Assembly: GCF_964355755.1 (NCBI RefSeq) | Contig: NC_092673.1 | Span: 13,645,001-13,709,000, forward strand | DNA: 64,000 bases | Source of the DNA: Antedon mediterranea | Lineage: Eukaryota > Echinodermata > Crinoidea > Comatulida > Antedonidae | Reading direction: 5' to 3' | Shown here: positions 44,572 through 55,352 of the stretch, in pieces | How positions within the stretch are numbered: the stretch's first letter is position 1 | Layout of the letters: the number at the start of each line of letters is the position of its first letter | Translations under genes and position numbers: made by a program | The notes under the pieces: model-generated | What the model saw: the letters and a program-made list of their open reading frames with translations, nothing else | Told to the model about the DNA's origin: nothing | Database searches by the model: none

Positions 44572-47500
44572 TTATCTATCCAATGGTGGATATTTGAACC
44601 CTGTGTAATTGTTGGCTTCATCTGGGAAAACATCTCGTATTTTTTTCATAACACAAGATGGCATTGGTATTCTTCGGTCCTTGCCAAGAAACCCCCAGCA
44701 CCAACGTACAAATTGGCGGTATGCAGTATATCTGTATCGCCTGGAAAAATGTACAAACAAAAGAAAAATACATGTTATTGTGTTCAAATTATTTATTTAT
44801 TTGTCTTGTAAGATTCCCGTCATGTACATTCCTCCAGTTGGAAATTAATAGTAGATTGATATACATATGATATGATGTAATATATTTTTACTTTGCTTTT
44901 TACTTTTACTCTGTACAGTACCTTTCTATTGCACCTTCCACCACATGTTCTTGGTATTGCGAGACATACTGCCAATACGCAATTTGTAGTGTTGCTGGGT
45001 TTAAAATTGCAGGTTCGAACCATGGGTGTGTTGTTACGCACCCAGTGTGCTGAGGTCCCTCCTTATTTTTGTTGTTGATTTTTTCTACCTGTAACAAAAT
45101 ACAAAGAAAACATGTAAAAAATTAATTTAAAGCCAAAAAATAGTTGGTCCGAGTCAGATTTAATGGGTTTTTGGTTATATTAAGCCATTTATTTTGTCTT
45201 TTTATTTACTAAAACTGTAAAACGGCCTACTATACCGTACTATATTCGAAATTTGATTTTATATCTTCATTCTTCATGTGACAATGCAATTCTTGAATTT
45301 GTGTTTTTTCTGAAAATAATTAATTATTAGAAATTAATATTACATGTTGGCAACAGTATCTATTCTCCCATGTTTCTTCTTCCACACAGTTTCCACATTC
45401 ACACCTATTTAAACAAAATCATAGATTACACATTAATGTGGCTCATTGTTTCCTACTTTCGCAACGTGTATAGTAGAGCCCTAAATATATACAGTAGATA
45501 ATTAATATGATTTGTGAAAGTGTAGTTGCAGTAATTTTAATGTACTGCCTAATTTAATTAATTATGCCTACATTTAGTCATTACATAATAATAGGTTGTA
45601 CTAGCATACTATTACTAGCCTAGACCTAATGTACAAAATGCTAATATGGTGGACTGCCTCTCTGCTTAGCTAGCCTACCATACATACCTACTATACTAAT
45701 CTACTCTGTAGTCTATTTTTTATATTCTAAAAGTAATTCTCCTACCTAGCCTAAAATAATACTAATAGTAGCCTACTACTAGGGGTGTGTAGAAAGCGAC
45801 GACCTCGAATTGGACGACCCCAACGACCCGGGCGACCTCGAATTGAACGACCCATAACACGAAACCGACGACCCTTATAGCCTAGCCTAGGCCTAAGTGT
45901 GGTATAACATCCCGAAGCCGAACATAGCCAAAGATCTTTAAACTATACCTTATTATATAATACTCGCAAGCAAGCAATTGATTGAAAAAATACAGAAATA
46001 TCGCCATTTGATACTGATTGTGTCGACACGAACAAACGAAAAGATATGGAACGCCAAAAGTGCATCATTAAAACTGCATTCGACATATTAAAAATAAATT
46101 AAAAAGAAATAAATATTATACAATACATGGTTAAACCATGGACGTATAATTACATCTCGTCTTCTTATAACGAACACTATAGGCCTACCAAGCAGCGTAA
46201 CATGTGCATGGGGGGATATGACCGGTTGGGCCGCCGACAAGTTGAGCCGCCGGTAATTTCTATGAAACGGCCAGTGCGTCTTTTACGACATTTCGCGTAG
46301 TGATAGAGTGGTGTCCTAGTAGGCCCTACATAAGTTCATGGTCTTTAGGTTTATTGTGTCATGAAAATAAATAATAATTACATACTACAATTTTGTTGGT
46401 TTGAAACAGCAAAGGAAAGTAGTCATATTTAATAATTTAATTGTTTTTAATCTTTCAAGGTAAAAATGCAGTGCACTCCATAATATTTTTCTCGCGTGTA
46501 TGCCTACCACGTAAAATCACGTTGTCTCTCAGGACTAATAGAGTATTGATATTCTTCGAATGAGGTTAAATAATTATTATTTTTTATTTACTATCTTTTA
46601 ATATCATATTTTATTGAATTTTACAATGTTAATACACAAAATATTTTACTAAAAAACGGTGATTTTATGCAATTATTTTACTTCAACTGCCGCCTGAGGG
46701 GGCAACATGTTTACGTCATTTTTGGCTAAAAACGATCATTTTCGGTCATGTTTTAGGCCTTATATTTTGGAATCTACAAGTCAGATATTCATAATTATTT
46801 CTCTTTAATTATAATATTTAATAATATATACTAAAAACCGTGATATATAAACTTTGGAATATACATCGTTATATCTAATAATTAATATAAATAGAACTTC
46901 TATTAAATAGAAACGAGCACCAGCGAAAGTAAGCATTTGACGTTTCATAGAAAATAACGTTTTCTGGCGGCGCCTCAACTTGTCGGCGGCTCAACTTGGC
47001 CTAATCCTGCATGGGGAGGGCCATAAGAAAGCTTTACATTTCACACATGCATTGTATACGGTCAAACCATGGAGGTATAAAAATATTTTTACCAAACCAT
47101 GGAGCTGGTCAAACCATGGATATACCTCCATGGTCAAACCTTACCTGCTGCTGAAAAAGGGGCCTGGTTTGCCATGTTTATGATATTTCGTGTGCTAATC
47201 GAGTCGAATGCAGTTTTAATGATGCACTCTTGGCGTTCCATATCTGTTCGTTTGTTCGTGTCAACACATTCAGTATCAAATGGCGATATTTCTGTATTTT
47301 TTCAATCAATTGCTTGCTTGCGAGTATTATATAAGGTATGGTTTAAAGATCTTTGGTTATGTTCGGCTTCGGGATGTTATACCATACTTAGGCCTAGGCT
47401 AGGCTAGGCTATAGGGGTCGTCGGTTTCGTGTTATGGGTCGTCCAATTCTAGGTCGTCCAATTCGAGGTCGCCCGGGTCGTTGGGGTCGTCCAATTCGAG

Positions 47501-48150
47501 GTCGTCGCTTTCTACACACCCCTACTACTAGGCCTGGTAATTATAATAACTACAACTTCCTGATACTGATAGTACTAGTCTAACTAGCCAGGACTAGGCT
47601 AGGCTATATCATATATGAGCCTAGGCCTATAGTAGTAGTAGGACTATTGAATATAGCCTAGGCCTCTAGCTCTATCTCTAATATAGCTAGGCCTAGTAGC
47701 AGGTGGACTATATTTATATAGGCCTAGCTAGGCCTAGGCCTCTGTACTAGGATAGGCCTATGTTAGCTAGCCTAGGCCTAGTAGGCAGGACAGGGAGGCT
47801 TTATTTTCGCGTTGAGTACAAAGAGTGAAAAATCGAAAAGGTGGGAACAGCAGTAACTCCAAAAGTAGGTCTAAAAAAACGGAGGGTCCCATCACATCTC
47901 TCTTACTTATCGCTTACCATTCTCGACCTTGCCTAACATGCATGTTAGGTGGAAGCCCAAACCGTTCGAATTCCCTGGCCCGATGAGCGTCAGGAGGTAG
48001 GCCTAGGCCTAACCGATCGTCTGCTGCGGGCCTTTGCAATGGTGGTAGACGTGGGTCATTATCGAACGGTCTTAAATTGTCAGGATTTACTGGTAATAAA
48101 TCTTCTTCTATTTCTATATCCGCTACAAAATATTCCTCTTCACTATCCAT
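44572..48150 (-). CDS. stand-alone P2X7 cytoplasmic ballast-domain protein (intact, four exons)
   Basis: Exons on the minus strand: 48150-47918, 45404-45344, 45088-44922, 44740-44572. All have GT-AG introns and matching phases, giving 630 bases, 209 residues plus stop. Residues 1-77 are acidic then Pro/Arg-rich (MDSEEEYFVADIEIEEDLL). The domain starts across the first junction at WCECGNC, continues with NRYCCQH, GCVTTHPWFEPAILNP, RYTAYRQFVRWCWGFLGK and PSCVMKKIRDVFP. The ordered Cys/His residues are those of the zinc- and nucleotide-binding ballast of vertebrate P2X7; the channel segments are absent, so the protein is soluble. An upstream in-frame ATG (48255) would add 35 residues. Similar stand-alone proteins are widespread in invertebrates. 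Function is unknown. It converges on the THAP-DDE gene and probably shares its transposon. Intron 1 holds an hAT-like element. Confidence 0.88.
45782..47522. mobile_element. hAT-like non-autonomous element with 8-bp target duplication
   Basis: Ends GGGGTGTGTAGAAAGCGACG and its complement match closely over about 300 bp (45782-46090 against 47190-47522). Perfect TACTACTA duplications flank it (45774-45781 and 47523-47530). Subterminal arrays of ggtcgtccaattcgaggtcg words occur at both ends, as for hAT transposase binding sites. Near the ends the minus strand of the right arm resembles an exon found complete at 59.66-59.81 kb (MERQECIIKTAFDS). It sits in intron 1 of the P2X7-domain gene and contains a nested element. 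Confidence 0.85.
46222..47001. mobile_element. MITE nested in the hAT-like element
   Basis: Inverted ends contain gccgccgacaagttgagccg on the left and the complementary words at 46965-47001, continuing to tttctatgaaacg / cgtttcatagaaa. No coding sequence is present. The exact boundaries and target duplication are unclear. Confidence 0.7.
47560..47800. repeat. TAGGCC-type low-complexity island
   Basis: Dense taggcct/ctaggc words as at 9.2-9.6 kb, immediately after the hAT-like element and within intron 1 of the P2X7-domain gene. Confidence 0.7.
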
Positions 48151-48249
48151 TCCAAAATAATGATAAAAATAAACTAAACACTCCTCCGTCGATAGTGGAA
48201 AAAAAATGGCGTCGGGGTTTCTCCATAGCGATCGTCGTGTAATTGATAT

Positions 48250-48560
48250 TTTCACACATGCGCACTGTATCTACGTTTCTCCAGCTTCCCGGTGCAAAAC
48301 GTTAGTCAATTTGCAGAAGATTGCCATAAGAACAGATTTTAAAACTCATTTTAAAAAATAATCGGTTGACAAACAAACAAAAATTTTATCCGAAAACATT
48401 TAAAACATATTCATAAACAAAAATGTAAAGCGGATAAGCCAACGCTGTAATAGTATAGAGCCAATCTGCAAAAGTCTGTGAATGACGCATTCTCCTAATG
48501 CAAATTTTTCTTTTTGTGACGTCACAAAAAGATTTTTTGTCACCGATTAGAGGGGGACCC
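48250..48560 (-). promoter_or_regulatory. candidate promoter of the P2X7-domain gene
   Basis: Upstream of the start lie cagtgcgcatgtg (near 48261, NRF1-like on the minus strand) and a CRE palindrome gtgacgtcac (48517-48526) embedded in a longer inverted word ctttttgtgacgtcacaaaaag. The same two landmarks in the same spacing order occur at 32.25-32.52 kb. Their conservation between diverged copies suggests regulatory function. No TATA box is evident. Confidence 0.4.
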
Positions 48561-49167
48561 AGACATCCATAATATTTAGCATGAAGGTCACTGACATGAT
48601 TCTATGCGTACTTTCCGATAATGAAACTAACTCATTTTTTTTAACATTGTTTCATATCCATTTTAAAACAAAGTTTTTGGGAAAAAAATGAAGATTGAGG
48701 GCGCTGTTCACACAAGTAAAAATACACTTTTTTGCCTGTATCTTATTTATTATAAAAAATGGCCACCATTTTTAATTATGCAAATTAAGGCCTTAGATGG
48801 CCGAATTTCGCTTGGGATCCGCCATATTCGTAATCAGCGAGGTCGAAATATCCTAAATCAAGTGGATCCCAGCTTCTACCCAAAAATGCTTCTTACACCA
48901 TATTTCAGAGGAAATAGAACTTGTCTATTAATACATATGTTCCTTATGCTGCCTCACCAAGTTGTTATATAATTACAGTATATTGAATTTATAATAAATA
49001 AAAATTATTATTAAGGTAAGATATGTACTAAATTAATAAAATATTGATTAAACTACTAAACTGTATTTGAAAATGACACATTCATACAGTATTTATAATT
49101 AACAAATGGTGTACAAAAATAAAATTAAAAAAACAAAGCTTATTGGTATTTGAATTACTTTTTAAAT

Positions 49168-51795
49168 TAAATCGTGAGGTATGCTGCAATAGCATCTCTT
49201 ATTTCAGATGCTGTTTCAGGTCGGTCATTAATTGGATCTTCATCGGGTTGAATCAAACCATGCTGCACCTCTTCATTTATTGTCACATCCACTGTGGGTT
49301 ATACACATCTTTGTGAATTTCACAAAAGTTGTGCAACACACAGCAGGCTGCAACAATGTCACTTGAAAATATTGTGGAGGTGTCGTTGCGCTTAAGTAGT
49401 CGTCTCCATCGCCCTTTAAGTCTTCCAAAGGCGTTTTCCACTACAACTCTGGCTGAACTTAATTGCCGGTTGAAATGACGTTGGAGTTAGGTTGTTGTTG
49501 TTGATGTAACCTTTCATCAACCATGGCTGCAACGGATATGCAGGATCGCCAATTAAACACACTGGGACATTCAACCCACTCAACTGCTTGTTTTTCTACA
49601 AACACAAAAGGGGAGATGACATATTATGTACTGTACAGTATCTAAATTGCATTTCATGTAAAATAAAATGTTTTATGTATAGTAATATTCAAACATGTTT
49701 AAGAAACGTACCTCTGCACTGAAGAGTAGGCCATTGTTGTTGGCATCTAATTCAGGCAGAGCTGAGTGGGCAAAGACCCTAGCATCGTGTGTGCGACCTG
49801 GCCATCCTGCATATATATCAGCTGTTCAATTTTTATCAAGAATGGTGTGTGTGTGAAAGAATATCATTCAGTTACTGTTAAGGATACAGTATACCAGTTA
49901 CAGTAACTTATAAATTAATTGTTATATGGTACCTATACTTATGGTCCACAACGGCTTGAAGAATGATGCTGTACCATCCTTTCCTGTTGTGATAGTCCGC
50001 CTTGTTCTCTGATGGGCCGAGAACCGGAAGGTGGGTACCATCAAGGCGCCAGCACATTGTGGAAAACCTTTCTGTTCAAATCCACTGATGGTATCATCTA
50101 ATCTCTGACCTGTATATTTGTAAATAAAAAAATGCCATTTGGTAAATGATAAAATAAATAAGTTGTACAATATTGTACAAAAACATGGAAGATGAGGATT
50201 AAAAAAAAACTTTGAATAGGCCATTTTGCAGTTTCAATAAAGTTAATCATTTTCGTAGAAAGAAAATACAAAATAATCGAATAAATTCAACAAAGAACTT
50301 CTAGTCAATTTGACTTTTTTTTTTTTAAATTACTGATTTTTATGATCCAAGTTTTTTTTCAAGGGAAAAATAACTATGTTGTATTTTTATAATAAAAAAA
50401 AAAAAAATTCGCATATACCCTTTGGCAGTGAAATATAGCGTTGAAGAAACTCTCTATTCTTTAAGGCAGCCACAACTTGATGTGCTATTGTACATAGCGT
50501 CGATATTCCTATTCCAAACATATTGGCCAGTGACCTGACAATTTAAAAAAAAGCATTTTGTTATAGTCAGGTAATATAGCTAATAACATTTTGAGTTATC
50601 AATTATGGTAATGGTGCAGAGTGAATTTTCATTATGCCTATCCATATTACGGGCCATATTATAAGGGAAATTAAATCTTTTTTATAAGTTTTTGTTTTGT
50701 TTATATAGGCCTAGTAAACATAGTAAAAGCAAACTATTGACCCCTAAACAGATGATGAAAATTGTAACAAAATGTTACAATTTCCTCACAAGCAAAAGCC
50801 CTTGGCATTTGCACGCATCGGCTATATCATTCATTTGTGACTCTAACTTCTCGGTGTGTAGGTGCTACGTGTAATATGCTCACATATATGGCCTAGGCCT
50901 AGATTAAAAAGATATAGGAAATAATTCTGATATAGCCTTATATTTTTATTGACTCATGTAATGGACATATATCTAATTCCAAGGTAGGAGTAAAAGAATT
51001 TAGAGAATGTAGGAGGCCTATATTTAGTTACAAAAAGGAGTGGGCTGATCTCAGTAATTAATTATTTTTTATTTTATTTTATTTTATTCAATCGAAACCA
51101 ACAGCGATAATTACCGCCACTAACAGGTTTGATACAAACAAAGCTAGGACTGTTTAAAGCACCTTGATTGGTCCTGATATTGATCAAGGGCTTCTCTCGT
51201 CCAGTGCCCACCTTGACCAATTTACTAATTGATTGATTGAAGGGAATCTTTGTTATTCCTATGTATGCCATATAGTAGAATGAAATAAATTATTAATCAC
51301 TAGAGAGATAGATACAATACAGTACCTATATTCAGTTGGCGTTGCCAACCACCAAAGAGTAATTCCTACTCGTTCATGAAATGGGATTGATCGCCGGAAA
51401 TTTGTGTCGCTCTTCTCTATCTCGGGCCTCAATAACTCGCATAAATTATTAAATGTATCGCGACACATGCGGAAATGCGAACGAAAAATTTGATTATTAT
51501 AATGATTGACTTCATAAGTCCAAAATAAACGTCCATACTCTCTGTTTCGAGCCCATAGGCCTCGCTCGATCGTTGAAGATCTGACGGTCGCCGCGATCAA
51601 GTGGGCCGTGATGGTTTGTTGCTGCAGCCTACAAAATCTCTCACAACGACGGACGCGTCCTTTTCTGAAATTGGAATTGCTTTCATTTATAGAAAAACTT
51701 AACTGTTGATTGGCGTTGTTGATTTGTAATAAAAAAAGGTAATTATTTGATAACATGTGATTAATTAGTAAAATTGATTGATTTTGATGGTCCAT
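49168..51795 (-). pseudogene. PIF/Harbinger transposase gene (HARBI1-like), degraded
   Basis: Minus-strand exons at about 51795-51326, 50534-50419, 50109-49933, 49810-49712 and 49595-49168. Exon 1 ends LWWLATPTEYR; exon 2 has SLANMFGIGISTLCTIA (DNA-binding helix); exon 3 has KGFPQCAGA then [20 protein letters not shown] (first Asp) and [10 protein letters not shown]; exon 4 has GWPGRTHDARVFAHSALPEL; exon 5 has LIGDPAYPLQPWLMKGY (second Asp), [20 protein letters not shown] (Glu) and [12 protein letters not shown]. These are the DDE landmarks of PIF/Harbinger transposases, which need a Myb-like partner. Frameshifts near 50046, 49480 and 49300 and an unresolved exon 3-4 phase show it is dead. 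I could not define the element's inverted ends. The MITEs at 16.9 and 29.6 kb have different ends. Confidence 0.85.
50540..51320. other. intron 1 of the Harbinger transposase remnant
   Basis: Noncoding AT-rich sequence; 51105-51200 has moderate complexity (cagcgataattaccgccac) without a recognised family. Confidence 0.5.
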
Positions 51796-51867
51796 CGTCG
51801 CGATGTAAACGAACAGAATAGAGGGCGGTATTTATATTTTTATTTACAAAACTCCGGAGTTGCTAGG

Positions 51868-51975
51868 TTGGTGTGAAAGGGGTATCTCCGGAGTTTCTCG
51901 ACGTTTCGAATGGTCATAAACCCCGGGGTGTCTCCGGAGACACTCCGGAGTTTTGGTGTGAAAGGGGTATCAGCA
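51868..51975. repeat. gtgtgaaaggggtatc duplicated around a palindromic core
   Basis: ggtgtgaaaggggtatc occurs at 51871-51887 and 51954-51970, separated by a core with repeated ctccgga palindromes (tctccggagacactccggag). This could be one end of a small MITE or of the Harbinger element upstream; no matching opposite end was found. Confidence 0.5.
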
Positions 51976-52039
51976 AATACATTACATGTTCCAGTTTCCA
52001 CAGACTGTGAAATAAATAATAATAATAATAGTTCATTCT

Positions 52040-52110
52040 TATATAGCGCATATAAGCAAGCTCTCTCATAAGCAAGCGCTGAACATTATTACCCCAGTCA
52101 TTTTATGATC
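52040..52110. repeat. short dispersed repeat with taa microsatellite
   Basis: A (taa)n run (52013-52030) leads into ttcttatatagcgcatat and gcaagcgctgaacatta, a phrase common to dispersed repeats in many marine invertebrates. It lies at the end of the minus-strand RT fragment. Confidence 0.35.
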
Positions 52111-52129
52111 AAACACCTATGGAAACATA

Positions 52130-52735
52130 CTCCCATAAATATCATTCATAAAAATAAGAAATAGTTACGGTCCAAGGACTGACCCTTGTGGAATTCCAAT
52201 TTTGATTAGCTCAAAATCAGATTTATTACCATTACAAAACACAAATTGTTTTCTCCCTTTTAAGTAGTTTTCAAACCATTTAACTGATACTGTGTCAAAA
52301 CCGTATTTGTTTAGTTTATATAATATTATATATCATGGTTTATTGTGTCAAAACATTTTGAAATATAGAGAAAACATGCACCTATCATTTCTGAATCATT
52401 TAAATATTCTAACCATTTATCAACAACCCTATGTAGGGATGTTATTGTTGAGTGGCCTTTTAAGAAGGCAAATTGATCAATGCTAATTAAGTTATGATTT
52501 ACAAGATATTCAATAACCTGTAACTGTATCTCCTTTTCCATTATTTTTGCTATGTGGCCAATCACTGAGATTGGTCTATAGTTACACATATCGTTTTTAG
52601 CACCTTTATTTTTATAAATATGAGTAACTCTTGCTATTTTCCAGTCATCTGGTATAATACCATTTATTAAACTTGAGTTAAATATTTGACATAAGGAATA
52701 TGAGATTAAATGGAGCGGCTAAGCAGAGCATTTTG
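52130..52735 (-). pseudogene. non-LTR reverse transcriptase fragment
   Basis: The minus strand encodes INGIIPDDWKIARVTHIYKN, then MCNYRPISVIGHIAKIMEKE, DQFAFLKGHSTITSLHRVVD and, after breaks, IKIGIPQGSVLGP, ordinary RT blocks 0 to 4. The usual catalytic Asp-Asp region is missing after GIPQGS. It is truncated at both ends and contains stops. It belongs to a different family from the 15.7-kb element. Confidence 0.8.
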
Positions 52736-53329
52736 AAAAGGGAATCTGACTATCATCAATATTTATGGTATGTATTTATTTATTATAACAGTTCCATTGG
52801 TGATTTGAAATATTGATTTTGGAACAAGGGATATCATCAAGAAAACCACAAGTACCGGTACAAGTTATAAACAATACTAGACAAATCTATAGTCTCTCAG
52901 TTGTGGATATTACCGTATATTTCGGTGTATAAGTCGCACCTGTGTATAAGACGCACCTCCTAACTGAGAGTAAAATATCAGTATTTTTTATATCGTCGGT
53001 GTATAAGACGCACCTTATATTTCATCAAAACAATGTTTTTTAAAATTGTAATCAATATTATTGTAATAATATATTTTGTTATATCTGCAACGGCGTCCTT
53101 TATTTAGGTTTTTTCTTACCTAGGCTCGGCCGCGCCCAGCCTCAACAGCCGCAACATCGAGTGCATGACCATGTGTGTATACACGTACATGTGTGCTAGC
53201 CTCGCTTGATCATTTCGAGAGGGCGGACGTTTTCACGGACAATCGTATTCGATTAGTATCCATGTATCTAAGAAGTGTATACGCTAGGTCCATGCTATAA
53301 TCGGTTCTAGGACACCTACCCCCTAGACA

Positions 53330-53592
53330 GTTACCCCCTAGTCAGTTACCCCCCGGATGTTTACCACCCGGACAACTACCCCCTTAGGACAACTACCCCC
53401 GGACAATTACCCCCCGGACAACTACCCCCTTAGGACAACTACCCCCTTAGGATAACAACCCCCGGACAACAACCCCCGGACAACTAACCCCCGGACAACC
53501 ACCCCCTTAGGACAACTACCCCCTTAGGACAACTACCCCCCGGTCAACTACCCCCGGTCAACTACCCCCCGGTCAACTACCCCCCCCCCCCC
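53330..53592. repeat. minisatellite, unit ggacaactaccccctta
   Basis: About 15 imperfect units of 12-18 bp reading C-rich on the plus strand, ending in a run of 13 C at about 53580-53593. The unit is the reverse complement of the array at 54.66-55.35 kb. Confidence 0.85.
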
Positions 53593-53656
53593 CAATCTAA
53601 AAGTAGACAAATATATAGGACCGGTTTCTGTAAAAATGAAATCATCTGTTTTTAAC

Positions 53657-54040
53657 GGGTGTTTCGAAACTAGAGACCCGAGACCAGAGACCTGACACGA
53701 GACCCAATACGAAAAGGGAGACCTATATTTGGGTCTCCCTTTTCGTATATTAGGGTCTCCCTTTTCGTATAGTCTGGTCTCTTTTTTCGTATATTTGGGT
53801 CTCCCATTTCGTATATTTGGGTCTCCCTTTTCGTATATTTGGTCTCCCTTTTCGTATATTTAGGTCTCCCTTTTCGTATATTAGGGTCTCCCTTTTCGTA
53901 TAGTGGGGTCTCCCTTTTCGTATAGTGGGGTCTCCCTTTTCGTACGTGGGTCTCCCTTTTCGTATATTTAGGTCTCCCTTTTCGTATTGGGTCTCGGGTC
54001 TCATGGTCTCTGGTCTCGGGTCTCTAGTTTCGAAACACCC
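53657..54040. mobile_element. small MULE-like element with an internal minisatellite
   Basis: Ends GGGTGTTTCGAAACTAGAGA and the perfect complement at 54021-54040 continue into further inverted sequence (cccgagaccagagacc / ggtctctggtctcggg). Both flanks are GTTTTTAAC (53648-53656 and 54041-54049), a perfect 9-bp target duplication as made by Mutator-like transposases. The centre (53717-53998) is a minisatellite of about twelve units of 19-25 bp (gggtctcccttttcgtata). Confidence 0.85.
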
Positions 54041-54659
54041 GTTTTTAACCGATTATTCTGTTTAACAGCACGCTAGGCCCTAGATGTGCTAGATTTAAAG
54101 TACCGTATTTATTGAAAAAAACGGCGTGGGCTGTTTATTGTTTAGGTGGTTTTTAGGTGGACATTTATTGGAAGGAAGTTGTTTATTCAATGGGAGGGGG
54201 TATAATCTAATGGAAATAGACGCCGATTATTCCATATGATGTGTCATGAGAATGACATGGTCACCGTTTATTTGAGGGGAATTTATTTAAAGATCGCCGT
54301 TTATTCGGTGAGTGAACATTGAGGTCAAATATCAAAAGTGATATTATTCTTCAAGTGTACAAAAATACAAATGACAAATTTGAGACAAAAATTAATTCTT
54401 TTAAGACCAGTGGTTATCGAAGCATTGTCCTGACGCAAAAATTATTATTATTATTAGCGAACCCAGTCTTTACAGTAAATACAGGGAGTACTATATAATA
54501 CGTTCGACTATCCTATGATCATGTGTGACAATCTTCAGTTTATACCAGGCTATATTTATGTTCAATCTTTTACTTTTGTTTACAATAATGAATAGTAATT
54601 CGTCAAAGTAACGAATTAAAATATAGTTATTAATTCCTATTATACGCTGTTGCAGAGTC

Positions 54660-55352
54660 AGGTTGTTGAATGGTCTGGGTGGTAGTTGTCCGTCCGGGGG
54701 GTAGTTGTTCTAAAGGGATAGTTGTTCTAAAGGGATAGTTTTCTGGGTGGTAGTTGTCCAGGGGTTAGTTGTCCTACGAAGGTAGTTGTCCTAAAAGATT
54801 ATTTGTCCTCGGAGTATTGTCCAGGTCCAGGAGGTAGTTGTCCTACGGGGAGTATTGTGTCAGAGGCAGTTGTCCGCGGGGTAATTACCCGGGGGGGGGG
54901 GGGGGGGTAATTGTCAAGGGGTAATTGTTCCTAGGGGGTAATTGTCCAGGGGTTAGTTGTCCTACGGAGGTAGTTGTCCTAAAAGATTATTTGCCCTCGG
55001 AGTATTGTCCAGGAAGTAGTTGTCCTACGGGGAGTATTGTGTCAGCAGAGGTAGTTGTCCGCGGGGTAATTACCCGGGGAGGAGGGGGTAATTGTCCGGG
55101 GTAATTGTCCCTAGGGGGTAATTGTCCCTAGGGGGTAATTGTCCCTAGGGGGTAATTGTCCCTAGGGGGTAATTGTCCAGGGGGTAGTTGTCCTAAGGGG
55201 TAGTTGTCCTAAAGGGGTAGTTGTCCTAAAGGGGTAGTTGTCCTAAAGGGGTAGTTGTCCTAAAGGGGTAGTTGTCCTAAGGGGGTAGTGGTCCAGGTGG
55301 TGGTTGTCCGGGGGGGGTAGTTTTCCGGGGGGTAAATGTCCAGGGGGTGAAT
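54660..55352. repeat. G-rich minisatellite with a higher-order unit
   Basis: Units of about 17 bp (aaaggggtagttgtcct; ctagggggtaattgtcc) in runs of four to seven. Superimposed is a ~190-bp duplication: 54760-54900 and 54950-55090 both contain aaaagattattt, tcggagtattgtcc and ggggagtattgtgtcag. It includes a run of about 15 G at 54892-54907. Opposite in orientation to the array at 53.33 kb. Confidence 0.85.

Larger units (their letters stand above)
37709..48743. mobile_element. putative 11-kb two-gene DNA transposon (THAP-DDE transposase plus P2X7 ballast-domain gene)
   Basis: 37709-37772 (agatacaggcaaaaaagtgt, gtgaacagcaccctcaatc) is the reverse complement of 48682-48743 with few mismatches. 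The pair encloses exactly two convergent genes with stops 16 bp apart. The outer flanks are TTAA on the left and TTTA on the right if one or two more bases are counted in the ends, compatible with a mutated TTAA target duplication as in Kolobok. Later insertions lie inside: a TA-flanked MITE (40215-40745), a LINE scrap (42.5 kb) and an hAT-like element (45782-47522). That both genes belong to one mobile unit is inference from the bracketing repeat. Confidence 0.5.

Noticed and set aside
53717-54000. CRISPR-like array
   Set aside because: The repeats are directly adjacent with no unique spacers, and lie between inverted ends of a small transposon in a eukaryotic genome.
53750-54004. 84-codon frame with KGRP-type peptide repeats
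   Set aside because: It is a translation of the minisatellite; unit length differs between copies and there is no gene context.
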